A DNA stretch of 37,000 nt from Pseudobdellovibrio sp. (GTDB lineage: Bacteria; Bdellovibrionota; Bdellovibrionia; Bdellovibrionales; Bdellovibrionaceae). Both the position numbers and the translations under genes were made by a program. Of the stretch, positions 22,920-32,160 are shown in pieces (the first letter of the stretch is position 1; every line of letters begins with the position of its first letter). Location of the stretch: positions 1-37,000 of the forward strand of contig JAMPXC010000030.1 in assembly GCA_023701385.1 (NCBI GenBank), read 5' to 3'. The notes below the pieces were generated by a model that saw only the letters and a list, made by a program, of their open reading frames with translations, had not been told where the DNA came from and did not search any database.

Positions 22920-22969
22920 CCTTGATCTCCTCAGTTAGCTTTGTCTTCCCGTAAACCAGAGTAACGTCA

Positions 22970-22978
22970 TGTTATACT
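22970..22978 (+). promoter_or_regulatory. Candidate extended -10 promoter, long leader of the coiled-coil gene
   Basis: TGT then TATACT (22973-22978) is a consensus-like extended -10 element; no clear -35 is present. It would start transcription near 22985 and leave a leader of about 178 bases before ATG 23163. Confidence 0.35.
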
Positions 22979-23104
22979 TTAGGCAAGTTAGCCCGTCTTA
23001 GGTCCAGCTGGCCGTAAACAAATAGTCTAGTCATCAGTCCAAATATATAGGCCTTAATACTCATAGGTATTCACAGTCTCAAAATGAAACGTCAAACTAG
23101 TAAC

Positions 23105-23131
23105 TTGAGTAACAAAAATGGTCTCTATATT
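23105..23131 (+). promoter_or_regulatory. Possible proximal promoter of the coiled-coil gene
   Basis: TTGAGT (23105-23110) and TATATT (23126-23131) with a short 15-base spacer. Transcription from here would give a leader of about 25 bases containing the Shine-Dalgarno AAAGGGGAG. Confidence 0.3.
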
Positions 23132-23162
23132 GCTGACTATTCTTCTAAAGGGGAGAAATCAA

Positions 23163-24764
23163 ATGAATACAAATTCAATCACTAAGTTTTTTACACTTGT
23201 TAGTATTTTTGTAGTCACTGGTTTTATGACCGCTAATACAGCTTCTGCTGTCGAATATAAAACACGTGAAGAATGCGTGGCCGGTAAGACAAGCGATAGA
23301 GAAGCAAAATGTGATAGCGAAACCGATCCAACGAAAAAAGATTCGTGCTTAAATACAGCTGCTCGCCAGGCTTCTAAAGATCCGCAATGTTTAGCTCTCC
23401 CTACTGAGTCTAAAGCCGGAGAAGGCGATCAAGACTGTGAAGAAGCTTTTAGAGAATACAAAAAAAATCTAGGTGATGCACAAAGTGCTTGTGAAGGCCT
23501 TGTTGGAAAATCCGGCGACACTAAAAAAAGCTGTTCAGATAAAATTAAAGAGTGCGACAGCATGGCTGCATCGACATCATCACAAACTGAACAACAAGAT
23601 GGTGGTATCAGCAGTACGCTTAACATCTTCCGTGCTGTTGTTGGCGGAGAAGAATCATTAGGCCTATCTGGCTCTAGCTGCTTAATCGATATCGATAGTA
23701 AAGAAGCACGCGATGCTGAAAAAGAATTTCGCGATCGCCGTAAAGAGTTAACAGAAGAAAAGAAAAAAATCGAAGACGAAGCTATTAAAGACAAAAAAGA
23801 GAATGATAAAGAAATCACGCGTATCACTAAAGAAATTCAAGAATTACAACGTGAGAACAAAAAACTTTTAGCTGAAGTTGACACTAAAATGCGTGAAAAA
23901 AGCTATGACACTCAAAAAGAATTAATTGCGGCTGGTGCCCGTTTAAAAGATTTAACAAAACAATCAAGCAAAACAAATGATAAAATCAGAGCTTTAAACT
24001 TTGCTTACGCTGATCGTATGTTAGATACATCAGCACAAAAACAAAACTTACGTTGTAAAGGCGCTTTAGATACAGCTAAAAGCTGTATGATTAAATCAGC
24101 TAAAGGGATCGCTGACCCCGCTTGTAAAGACTTTCCGTTTACAATCAAAAGCAAAGGTCCAAAAGCCACTGCTGAGTTAAAAGCACAATTACAAGTAGTT
24201 AGTGACGCTTGTTACGAAAAAGAAGAACGCGACAGAAAGAAATTACAATTCGACCAACAAGAACAGTTAACTACACTTCAACGTGACTTAACTGGCATTC
24301 AAGAACAAATTGAGCAAGAAGGTAAAACTCAACAAACAAACTCTGAAAACTCACAAAAAATCCAGCAGGAAGCTGAACGCGAGAAACAAGAAGCTCAAGC
24401 GAACTTAGCTGAACAAACGGCTACTTTACAGGGTGAAATGTCTCAGTTTGCGCAAGATCTTCAGCTTAAGTCACAAAAAGCTCAAGAACGCTTACAAAAA
24501 TTAGCTCAAGACATACAAACTCTTGAGTTAGAAGAAAAAACAGGTAAACGTTCAAAAACTAAGTTAGCTTCTAGAGCTGTTCGCGCTACAAATGCCGACC
24601 TAGCTGAAGTAAAAGCTATGTGCGAATGTAAAGACGATCTTTCTGGATCTACTTCAGGTTCTAAAAAACGTGAATCGGTTTGTAAAAAAACTAAAGATAC
24701 AATCCCAAGCGGTGGCGAAGAGAGAAAGAAACGCAGCACAGGTAAATCTGGCAGTACTTTCTAA
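23163..24764 (+). CDS. Secreted Cys-containing coiled-coil protein of unknown function
   Basis: 533 residues. Signal peptide about 1-30 (hydrophobic FFTLVSIFVVTGFM, cleavage after ASA). The mature N-terminus to about residue 170 holds many cysteines in short spacings (EECVAGK, AKCDSE, DSCLN, PQCLA, QDCEEAF, SACEGL, KSCSDKIKEC), which suggests disulfides. Two long heptad regions follow (about 175-260 and 350-465) rich in Lys, Glu and Gln, split by a second Cys-bearing segment. The C-terminus is basic with a final Cys cluster (MCECKDD, SVCKKTK). ATG 23163 is chosen over an upstream frame extension because AAAGGGGAG precedes it and the signal peptide starts there. No family recognised. It is immediately upstream of PBP1A, with 71 bases between. 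Confidence 0.7.
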   Translation: MNTNSITKFFTLVSIFVVTGFMTANTASAVEYKTREECVAGKTSDREAKCDSETDPTKKDSCLNTAARQASKDPQCLALPTESKAGEGDQDCEEAFREYKKNLGDAQSACEGLVGKSGDTKKSCSDKIKECDSMAASTSSQTEQQDGGISSTLNIFRAVVGGEESLGLSGSSCLIDIDSKEARDAEKEFRDRRKELTEEKKKIEDEAIKDKKENDKEITRITKEIQELQRENKKLLAEVDTKMREKSYDTQKELIAAGARLKDLTKQSSKTNDKIRALNFAYADRMLDTSAQKQNLRCKGALDTAKSCMIKSAKGIADPACKDFPFTIKSKGPKATAELKAQLQVVSDACYEKEERDRKKLQFDQQEQLTTLQRDLTGIQEQIEQEGKTQQTNSENSQKIQQEAEREKQEAQANLAEQTATLQGEMSQFAQDLQLKSQKAQERLQKLAQDIQTLELEEKTGKRSKTKLASRAVRATNADLAEVKAMCECKDDLSGSTSGSKKRESVCKKTKDTIPSGGEERKKRSTGKSGSTF

Positions 24765-24835
24765 TATTAAGTTACACGCGACCTACATCTAGTTAGGATT
24801 ACCCAGAAGAACATTTTTTTGATAGGCTAAAACCT

Positions 24836-27475
24836 ATGTTAAAAAAAGTACTTCTGGGTGTTTTTGCTCTTATCTTTCTATCAATCTCTGGCGCATTTTT
24901 TCTTTATAAATCAGTTAAAGCGTCACTTCCTGAAGTTATCAAACTTGAAGATTACAAACCGCTACTGGTGTCACAAGTTTTTGACCGCAACGGAAAAAAA
25001 ATCGGTGAATTCTCGCGCGAACGTCGCGTGCTTATCCCCTACAAAGATATTCCTGAGTTAGTGATTAAATCTTTTATCGCTGCTGAAGACGATACCTTCT
25101 TTGAACATAAAGGAATTAACCTTCAAGCCTTAACACGTGCCTTTATCGCCAATATGCGTGCCGGAAGAAACGTACAAGGTGGATCAACGATTACCCAACA
25201 AGTTGCTAAGACCTTGATTTTACAAGCAAGTGAGAAAACTTATACTCGTAAACTGCGTGACATGTTGCTAGCCATTCAGATGGAAGAAAACCTTTCTAAG
25301 GGCGACATTCTTTATCTTTACTTAAATCAAATTTATTTCGGTCAAAGTGCTTACGGGATCGAAATGGCGGCACAAACTTACTTCAGAAAGCCTGCAAAAA
25401 ATTTAACGATTCCAGAAGCAGCTATGCTTGCAGGTCTTCCGAAAGCTCCTTCAGATTATTCTCCGGTTAAAAATCCGATTCGTGCGAAAGAACGTCAAAG
25501 ATACGTCATCAACCGTTTGCATGAAATTGGCTACATCACTAAAGAACAAGCCCAAGAATATATTAAAACGCCAGTTAAAGTTTACTTAAAAGAAGAGTAC
25601 GAAATTTTAGCTCCGTTTTATTTAGAAACTTTGCGCCAGCTATTGGTGCAACAGCTAGGGGAAGATGTAATTTTAAATCAAGGTGTGAAAGTTCTTACTG
25701 GTCTTGATTTAACAAAACAGATCGCAGCTAACGAAGCTGTTGTTAAAGGTTTAAAAGAACTTGATAAACGCCAGGGCTTTCGCGGCCCACTTAAAGTTCT
25801 AGAAGAAGAATCTGAATACGCGGCCTTTTTAGAAAAACAAAAAAAATCTATCATCATGGAATCAAATCCAGAACGTACGATCTTAGAAGATGGTACTTTT
25901 GCTGAAGTTGATATTATTAAAAAAGGTAAAATCATCACTAAAAAAGTAAATGAGAAAGCGGTGGTTTCAAATCTTCCAAGTTATTTAGAAGTTGGTAAAG
26001 ACTACGAAGCCATTGTTTCAAATGTGAATGATGCCGAAGCTTATGTTGAAATTTTACTTCCAGAAGCTAAAGGAATCATTGAACTTGAAAGCATGACATG
26101 GGCCCGTAAGGTTAACCTTGATGTAAAACCTGAAGGTAATGAAATTAAAAAGCCGTCATCAGCTCTTAAAAAAGGTGATGTCATTTTAGTGAAAATTTTA
26201 GGTGATAAATTTCAATGGCGTAAAACTCGCGGCAAAAATATTCCGAAAGTGGATATTTCAAAATATCTGGCTGTTGAACTTGATCAAGAACCGCTTGTTG
26301 AAGGTTCACTTCTTTCAATTGACCAGCAAACTCAAGATGTACTGGCTATGGTGGGTGGCTACAGTTTCGTTAGAAATGAATATAACCGCGCACTTCAAGC
26401 AGCCCGTCAAACGGGTTCTTCATTTAAAGCTTTAGTTTATGCGGCCGCTTTAGAAAAAGGTTACAACGCTTCTACTAAAATTATTGATGCTCCGTTAGTT
26501 TACAAACAAGCTAGCGGCGAAGAAGGCCAAGGTGATGAAAAAATCTGGAAGCCTTCAAATCACGGTAAAGAATTTAGCGGCGAAATCACAATGCGCAATG
26601 CCCTTGTTAAATCGCTGAATATTCCGAGTGTTAAAATTGTTGAAGATATCGGCGTTGATTTTGCGACTGACTTTGCACAACGCTTAGGAATTTTTTCAAA
26701 ACTTAATCCAGATTACACGTTAGTCTTAGGTTCAAGTTCAGTAACGTTATACGAAATGACCAAAGCATTTTCTGAATTTGGCCGTTTAGGTAAACGTACT
26801 CGTCCGATGATTGTAAAAAAAGTGATTGATACAAAAGGTAAAGTTCTTTTAGAAAATCTATCTTTAGATGCCCGTTTTACAAATGAAATGGCACAGATCG
26901 AGGAAAAATTCGCACAAAAAAGAAAAGAATTTGAAGCTCAGGATAAAGACGCTGAAAACACCTCGCCATCTCCATTTTTCTTTGAAGATCCAGATCAGTT
27001 AATCCGCCCAGAAGTAGCTGCCACCATCACTCACATGTTGCGTGGTGCGGTTGAAGACGCTTACGGAACCGGCGGACGCGCTGCTCAATTAGGACGCGAA
27101 GTAGCAGGTAAAACTGGTACGACAAATGGTTATGTGGATGGTTGGTTTATCGCTTATTCACCGCAAATTGCCACAGGCGTTTGGGTTGGATTTGATAAAG
27201 AACAAACAATCGGTCGTGGAGAAGTGGGCGGAAAAGCAGCGCTTCCTATTTGGCTCGATTATATGAAGGCTGCGCATACGGGTTTACCCCCTATGTCATT
27301 TCCAATCCCTGATGGTGTTAAAATCGTGAAAGTCGATGCTGAAAGTGGTAAGTTAGCTAACTCGGCCAGCAGCAGAACGATCATGCAAGCCTATATTGAA
27401 GGGACTGAACCAACCGCTGCTGAGAGCCGAAGCGAAGAGACTACGGATTATTTAAAAAGGGATATGGAGGAGTAG
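24836..27475 (+). CDS. mrcA: Class A penicillin-binding protein 1A (bifunctional transglycosylase/transpeptidase)
   Basis: Builds and cross-links peptidoglycan. After a transmembrane helix (about 5-25) comes the GT51 domain with FIAAEDDTFFEHKGI (catalytic Glu in EDD), GGSTITQQVAKTL and NLSKGDILYLYLNQIYFGQ. A long OB-like/linker region (about 310-490) follows as in PBP1A of Gram-negatives. The transpeptidase has TGSSFK with nucleophile S528 and K531, SLN in ALVKSLNIPSV, and KTGT (759-762) followed by NGYVDGWF. At 879 residues the length is normal for the family. The ATG sits in a 5-bp hairpin (ATAGG 24822-24826 with CCTAT 24833-24837) and lacks a Shine-Dalgarno. uvrA starts 46 bases downstream. 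Confidence 0.95.
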   Translation: MLKKVLLGVFALIFLSISGAFFLYKSVKASLPEVIKLEDYKPLLVSQVFDRNGKKIGEFSRERRVLIPYKDIPELVIKSFIAAEDDTFFEHKGINLQALTRAFIANMRAGRNVQGGSTITQQVAKTLILQASEKTYTRKLRDMLLAIQMEENLSKGDILYLYLNQIYFGQSAYGIEMAAQTYFRKPAKNLTIPEAAMLAGLPKAPSDYSPVKNPIRAKERQRYVINRLHEIGYITKEQAQEYIKTPVKVYLKEEYEILAPFYLETLRQLLVQQLGEDVILNQGVKVLTGLDLTKQIAANEAVVKGLKELDKRQGFRGPLKVLEEESEYAAFLEKQKKSIIMESNPERTILEDGTFAEVDIIKKGKIITKKVNEKAVVSNLPSYLEVGKDYEAIVSNVNDAEAYVEILLPEAKGIIELESMTWARKVNLDVKPEGNEIKKPSSALKKGDVILVKILGDKFQWRKTRGKNIPKVDISKYLAVELDQEPLVEGSLLSIDQQTQDVLAMVGGYSFVRNEYNRALQAARQTGSSFKALVYAAALEKGYNASTKIIDAPLVYKQASGEEGQGDEKIWKPSNHGKEFSGEITMRNALVKSLNIPSVKIVEDIGVDFATDFAQRLGIFSKLNPDYTLVLGSSSVTLYEMTKAFSEFGRLGKRTRPMIVKKVIDTKGKVLLENLSLDARFTNEMAQIEEKFAQKRKEFEAQDKDAENTSPSPFFFEDPDQLIRPEVAATITHMLRGAVEDAYGTGGRAAQLGREVAGKTGTTNGYVDGWFIAYSPQIATGVWVGFDKEQTIGRGEVGGKAALPIWLDYMKAAHTGLPPMSFPIPDGVKIVKVDAESGKLANSASSRTIMQAYIEGTEPTAAESRSEETTDYLKRDMEE

Positions 27476-27489
27476 CCCTTTAGAAAAAA

Positions 27490-27508
27490 GGTCAGCTGGA
27501 AGCTGATC
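27490..27508 (+). repeat. Intercistronic hairpin between PBP1A gene and uvrA
   Basis: GGTCAGCT (27490-27497) pairs with AGCTGATC (27501-27508) around a GGA triloop, eight pairs including one G-T. It lies in the uvrA leader just before the Shine-Dalgarno AGAGG. No T run follows, so readthrough into uvrA is expected; it may be a processing or stability element. Confidence 0.5.
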
Positions 27509-27521
27509 AAAAGAGGCTTGA

Positions 27522-30362
27522 ATGAAACATATCCATATTTGGGGTATCAAACAAAACAACTTAAAAAATATTGAAGTTGAAATTCCACTAGGCCAGATGA
27601 CTGTGATTTGCGGTCCGTCTGGCTCTGGAAAAAGTTCTTTAGCTTTTGAAACATTATTCGCCGAAGGACAGCGTCGTTTTATCGAGAGCATGTCCAACTA
27701 TGCCCGTCAGTTTTTAAATAAAGCACCAAAACCAGATATCGAAGGCATTAATAATATTCCGCCGGCGATTTCGATCGAACAAAAAAATACCGTTAAGTCT
27801 TCACGTTCAACTGTGGGTACAACCACAGAGCTGATTGATTATTTACGTTTATTTTTTGAAAAAATCGGAACGCCGTACTGCCCGACTCACAATGTACCTG
27901 CGACCAAGTTGTCTACAACTGAAGCTTCGGATTTAGTTTTAGAAAAATTTAAAGATAAGCGTGGCTATATCTTAGTTGAAATTCCTAAAGGCCAACGTGT
28001 TCTTGAAGGCAAAAAACTTCACTCATTATTACTTCAAGATGGTTATTTACGGATCACGACTTTAACTGAAAAAAAGGGTAAGAAAAAATCTGACCCTATC
28101 ACGTACGAAGTCGGCGAAATGGTTGATATCGGTGAACCTAAAAATATCAAAAAAGGAATTCCTGCCGATACATTCTATTTAGTGATTGATCGTATGGCTT
28201 TTAACGACGAAGAAAAAGGCCGCCTAACAGATTCGATCACCCAAGCCTACGATGTCAGTCTTAAATACATCACAGGTACTTTAATTCGCCGTGCTTTAGT
28301 TGTTACCACTGACGGAGACTATTTAAAACTTTCTGAAGAACCTGCGTGTCCGGTGTGTGGCTATACACCGCCACCGATGTCTTCAAAATTATTTTCGTTT
28401 AATTCACCAATCGGCGCATGTCCGACTTGTAAAGGTTTCGGTAACGTTCTTGAGTTAGATGAAGCGAAAGTTATTCCTAATCCTGAATTATCAATTGCTG
28501 AAGGTGCGCTAAATCCATTTACGATGCCTTCAGCAGAACAAGATAAAAAATCTTTATTCGCATTCTGTAAGAAATATAAAATTGATATGCGCACACCGTG
28601 GAAAGATCTTTCGCAGGAGCACCGTGATTTAGTTTGGAAAGGCAATAAAGATTTTTTCGGCGTTGTCGGATTATTTGAATACCTTGATCAGATTAAATAC
28701 AAAATGCACGTGCGCGTGTTTATTTCACGCTACCGTTCAGGCCGTCAGTGCCCTGATTGCCATGGATCACGTTTACGCAAAGAAGTGCACCATATTTTAG
28801 TTAACGGAAAATCCATCACTGATTTAAGTGCCTTTACGATTGAAGAACTTTGCAAATACTTTGAAAACGTTAAATTAACAAAACACCAAGAAGAAGTGGC
28901 TGGCGAAGTTTTAAAACAACTGCGTTCGCGTTTAAACTTCTTAGTACGCGTTGGTGTGAACTACTTAACTGTAGACCGTGAAACCAGAACTTTATCTGGT
29001 GGTGAATACCAACGTTTAATTTTAGCGAACCAACTGGGTATGGGTTTATCGCAAACATTATATGTTCTTGATGAGCCGACTGTAGGCCTTCACCCGCGTG
29101 ATAATGATCGTTTAATTTCTATTCTTAAAGATTTAAGAGATTTAGGTAATACACTTGTGGTTGTTGAACATGATCATGATGTTATTAAAAACGCTGAAAA
29201 CATTATTGAAATGGGCCCAGGCTCTGGTTACTTAGGTGGCCAGGTTGTTTATTCGGGTGATACAGAAAGTTTTTATAAAGCTCCCCAGTCAAATACCGCG
29301 AGCTATTTAAAACCTGGTAAAGAAAAAACTTTACGCACAGTTCGCCCTGTTGAAATCACAAACTACAAATACAAATTAGAACTTAAAGGTTGTAGCGGTC
29401 ATAATTTAAAAAATGTGGACGTGAATATTCCTTTAAACCGTTTAGTTGCAGTCACTGGGGTAAGTGGTTCAGGTAAATCAACTTTAGTGACTAAAACGCT
29501 TTACCCCGCTTTAGCGCGTAAACTTGAGTTAGAATTTATTCCAGCGCAGCCTTTTGCAAAAATTGAAGGTTGGGAAACAATCAAGAATGTTTTATTAATC
29601 GACCAATCACCTATTGGAAAATCAGCGCGCAGTTCTCCGATCACCTACTTAAAAGCTTTTGATTCTATTCGTAACGTAATGGCTGCAACTCCTGAATCGG
29701 TGTCTCGCGGTTACACACCAGGAACCTTTAGCTTAAACGTTGATGGCGGAAGATGCCCGGCATGCCGTGGTACTGGTTTTGAAGAAATCGATATGCAATT
29801 CATGGATAACGTGATTATTCCATGTGATGTCTGCGATGGTAAAAAATATCGTCCGGAAATTTTAGAAGTAACCTTTCAGGGTAAAAACGTTCATGAAATT
29901 TTATCGATGACGGTACAAGAAGCGATGAACTTCTTTGTCGCTCATCCGCATATTCGTAAACCTCTATCAGTACTTAAAGAAGTGGGTCTTGACTACCTAA
30001 CGCTGGGTCAGCCTGCAAACTCTTTATCTGGCGGTGAATCACAACGTTTAAAAATTGCGAAAGAATTATCGCAAGTTTCACAAAAATCGACTTTATACAT
30101 CTTAGATGAACCAACAACTGGACTGCATTTTAAAGAGATTGATCTTCTAATGAAGGTCTTACACAAGCTCATTGAAGCTGGTGGCTCTGTGGTTGTCGTT
30201 GAACACAACTTAGATGTGATCAAATCAGCTGACTACATTATTGATATGGGTCCAGACGCCGGTAAAATGGGTGGCCAAATCGTTGTGGCTGGCACTCCTG
30301 AAGATGTGATGGCTAGCAAGAAAAGTTTAACTGGCCAATATCTTAAAGATTATTTACGCTAG
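27522..30362 (+). CDS. uvrA: Excinuclease ABC subunit A (UvrA)
   Basis: Damage-recognition ATPase of nucleotide excision repair, acting as a dimer with UvrB. 946 residues, typical length. Walker A sites are GPSGSGKSS (about 31-39) and GVSGSGKST (from 646). Zinc modules are visible as CPVCGYTPPP with GACPTCKGFG, CPDCHGSRL, and CPACRGTGFEEI with PCDVCDGKKY. ABC signatures are LSGGEYQR (about 490) and LSGGESQR (about 834), each followed by YVLDEPTVGLHPRD or YILDEPTTGLHFKE. All key residues are intact. AGAGG precedes the ATG. It is 7 bases upstream of the exporter gene, suggesting one transcript. I saw no Bdellovibrio-type LexA site (TTAC-N3-GTAA) in its leader. Confidence 0.97.
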   Translation: MKHIHIWGIKQNNLKNIEVEIPLGQMTVICGPSGSGKSSLAFETLFAEGQRRFIESMSNYARQFLNKAPKPDIEGINNIPPAISIEQKNTVKSSRSTVGTTTELIDYLRLFFEKIGTPYCPTHNVPATKLSTTEASDLVLEKFKDKRGYILVEIPKGQRVLEGKKLHSLLLQDGYLRITTLTEKKGKKKSDPITYEVGEMVDIGEPKNIKKGIPADTFYLVIDRMAFNDEEKGRLTDSITQAYDVSLKYITGTLIRRALVVTTDGDYLKLSEEPACPVCGYTPPPMSSKLFSFNSPIGACPTCKGFGNVLELDEAKVIPNPELSIAEGALNPFTMPSAEQDKKSLFAFCKKYKIDMRTPWKDLSQEHRDLVWKGNKDFFGVVGLFEYLDQIKYKMHVRVFISRYRSGRQCPDCHGSRLRKEVHHILVNGKSITDLSAFTIEELCKYFENVKLTKHQEEVAGEVLKQLRSRLNFLVRVGVNYLTVDRETRTLSGGEYQRLILANQLGMGLSQTLYVLDEPTVGLHPRDNDRLISILKDLRDLGNTLVVVEHDHDVIKNAENIIEMGPGSGYLGGQVVYSGDTESFYKAPQSNTASYLKPGKEKTLRTVRPVEITNYKYKLELKGCSGHNLKNVDVNIPLNRLVAVTGVSGSGKSTLVTKTLYPALARKLELEFIPAQPFAKIEGWETIKNVLLIDQSPIGKSARSSPITYLKAFDSIRNVMAATPESVSRGYTPGTFSLNVDGGRCPACRGTGFEEIDMQFMDNVIIPCDVCDGKKYRPEILEVTFQGKNVHEILSMTVQEAMNFFVAHPHIRKPLSVLKEVGLDYLTLGQPANSLSGGESQRLKIAKELSQVSQKSTLYILDEPTTGLHFKEIDLLMKVLHKLIEAGGSVVVVEHNLDVIKSADYIIDMGPDAGKMGGQIVVAGTPEDVMASKKSLTGQYLKDYLR

Positions 30363-30369
30363 GAATGAG

Positions 30370-32094
30370 ATGCAATCCGATATCCGTTACGTTTGGACAA
30401 AGCTTACAAAATATAAATCAACGTTGGTCATTATTGGCCTTACTGGTTTGATCTATTCAGCTTCAAAAGCTTTTATTTCTCACTACGTAAAAAAACTGAT
30501 GGATTCGGCTACAATGCCGCAAAACCTTGAAACGCTGATTGGTTTAGGTATTGGTTTAGCTTTTGTCATTTCGATTTCACGCTACTTCCATATTTTCTTA
30601 ATGAATATGGTCAGTGAAAAAGTAACTCAAGATATTCGCCAGCAATTACAGCATAAATTTTTAAAATTAAATTTAAAATTTCACAATACGTACGCTTCTG
30701 GTTCTGGTGGTTTATTAAGCCGTACTTTTAACGATGTAAAAATCGTGCAAGATGGTTTACGCCTGTTTGCTGATATCTTTACAGCGCCTTTAATGTTCGT
30801 GGCAGTGATCTTTAACTTATTTTACTTTGATACAACATTAGCTTTTTCAATTTTATTTATTACACCGGTGATTCTATACGCTTTACGCCAGTTATCTAAA
30901 ACGATTAAAAAGTATTCGGTTTTTGGTGTTGAACAGTTAGAGAAAATCACAGGCACAATTAAAGAATCTCTTGATGGTGTAAGAACGATTCAAGCATTTA
31001 ACTTAGAAAACTTCTTTACAAAGCGTCTAGTAAAACAAGGTGATCATTTTATTGAAATGCGTCGTAAAGTTCATGGCCGCGTAGAGCTTATTGGTCCGAT
31101 TAATGAATTCGTAGCAACTTTAATTTTAGTGGCCATTGTATATTACTTCTCTTCACGTATTGCTGCCGGTAAATCATCATTTGGCGTACTGATGGCTTAC
31201 TTAACAACAATCATGCAAGCCAATGAACCTATTAAAAAGTTTCAAGAAGCGATTGTGCGTATTCAAGAAAGCCGCGTTTGTGCGGATCGTATTGAAAAAA
31301 TGCTAAATGAAGATAGCGAAGTTCCTGAGTCTGGAAAAAATCTGGCATTTCCTAAAGACTGGGACATGATTGAATACAAAAATATTCAGTTTGCCTACGA
31401 TTCAACGCCATTAATTCAAAACTTCAATTTACAAATTAAAAAAGGCCAGACAGTGGCTTTTGTGGGCGAAAGTGGAAGTGGTAAAACGACTTTAGCTAAC
31501 TTACTAGCCCGCTTTTATGATGCACAGTCTGGTGAAATCACTGTGGGTGGCGTAGATACAAAAGATATTTCTCTACATGATTTGCGTAAAAATATCGGTT
31601 TAGTGTCACAAGAGGTTTTCTTATTCTCTGATACCATTGAGACAAATATTATCGCTGGCACCGAAACTGGTGGGCATCATGTTCACGAAAAAGTTGTTGC
31701 TTCTGCACGAGCTGCTCACGCTTTAACGTTTATCGAAAAAAATCCAGATAAGTTTAATACCTTAGTGGGCGAACGTGGTGGTAATTTCTCGGGCGGAGAA
31801 AAACAACGTTTAGCTATTGCTCGTGCTTTATATAAAGATGCTCCGATTTTAATTTTAGATGAAGCAACCAGCGCCCTTGATTCAGTCAGTGAAGAACAAG
31901 TGCAGCGCGGGCTTGATGAATTAATGCAAGGACGCACGACTTTAGTGATCGCACATCGTCTATCAACTATACAAAACGCTGACTTAATCTTAGTCATGAA
32001 GCGCGGTCAGATTGTCGAAAAAGGTGTACACAAAGAGCTCTTAGAAAAAAATGGCGAGTACGCCAGATTGTACTATACGCAAAATAGAGCATAA
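30370..32094 (+). CDS. msbA: ABC exporter, MsbA-like (fused membrane and ATPase domains)
   Basis: Half-transporter of the lipid A/multidrug exporter type, working as a homodimer in the inner membrane. Residues about 15-310 hold six transmembrane helices with the EKVTQDIRQQLQHKFLKLNLKFH coupling region. The nucleotide-binding domain has Walker A GESGSGKTT (from G366), Q-loop VSQEVFLFSDTIETNI, signature FSGGEKQR (about 475), Walker B PILILDEATSALD and H-loop VIAHRLSTI. Length 574 fits MsbA (about 582). MsbA versus a general lipid or drug exporter cannot be settled by reading. The ATG follows the uvrA stop by 7 bases with TAGGA before it. Convention for lipid A flippase is plausible but unproved. 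Confidence 0.85.
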   Translation: MQSDIRYVWTKLTKYKSTLVIIGLTGLIYSASKAFISHYVKKLMDSATMPQNLETLIGLGIGLAFVISISRYFHIFLMNMVSEKVTQDIRQQLQHKFLKLNLKFHNTYASGSGGLLSRTFNDVKIVQDGLRLFADIFTAPLMFVAVIFNLFYFDTTLAFSILFITPVILYALRQLSKTIKKYSVFGVEQLEKITGTIKESLDGVRTIQAFNLENFFTKRLVKQGDHFIEMRRKVHGRVELIGPINEFVATLILVAIVYYFSSRIAAGKSSFGVLMAYLTTIMQANEPIKKFQEAIVRIQESRVCADRIEKMLNEDSEVPESGKNLAFPKDWDMIEYKNIQFAYDSTPLIQNFNLQIKKGQTVAFVGESGSGKTTLANLLARFYDAQSGEITVGGVDTKDISLHDLRKNIGLVSQEVFLFSDTIETNIIAGTETGGHHVHEKVVASARAAHALTFIEKNPDKFNTLVGERGGNFSGGEKQRLAIARALYKDAPILILDEATSALDSVSEEQVQRGLDELMQGRTTLVIAHRLSTIQNADLILVMKRGQIVEKGVHKELLEKNGEYARLYYTQNRA

Positions 32095-32106
32095 CCAAAT
32101 CAAAAA

Positions 32107-32126
32107 GCTAGACCTAGGTCCTAGCC
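32107..32126. repeat. CTAG-rich palindrome upstream of the sigma54 activator gene
   Basis: A perfect 10-base palindrome GACCTAGGTC (32111-32120) is flanked by GCTA (32107-32110) and CTAGC (32121-32125), so the whole 19-20 bases is nearly self-complementary. It is 13 bases after the exporter stop. No T run follows. It may be a protein-binding site or a transcript-end stem. Confidence 0.45.
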
Positions 32127-32160
32127 CGTCAAAAGTTTAAACAAAAAGTCCAAGCCGCTA

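Larger units (their letters stand above)
22816..23162. other. 347-base intergenic region with small ORF, hairpin and promoters
   Basis: From left to right: a 9-bp hairpin (22831-22853), a 25-codon hydrophobic peptide on the minus strand (22842-22919), an extended -10 promoter (22970-22978), a GTCTAGTC word (23025-23032), a 5-bp stem-loop (AATAC 23056-23060 with GTATT 23067-23071) and a possible second promoter (23105-23131) before the secreted coiled-coil gene. No riboswitch class was recognised in the long leader. Confidence 0.55.

Noticed and set aside
22985-23162. Riboswitch (such as a c-di-GMP type) in the long leader of the coiled-coil gene
   Set aside because: No conserved riboswitch core sequence could be found, only one short stem-loop.
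23429-23827. 132-codon minus-strand frame inside the coiled-coil gene
   Set aside because: Ser/Phe-rich product arises from reading Lys/Glu-rich codons backwards; no start signal.
24822-24838. Regulatory hairpin covering the PBP1A start codon
   Set aside because: Only five A/T-rich pairs around a six-base loop; too weak to claim as a separate regulatory element, so it is only mentioned in the gene entry.
27475-27521. LexA/SOS operator upstream of uvrA
   Set aside because: Neither the enterobacterial type (CTGT-N8-ACAG) nor TTAC-N3-GTAA is present in the leader.
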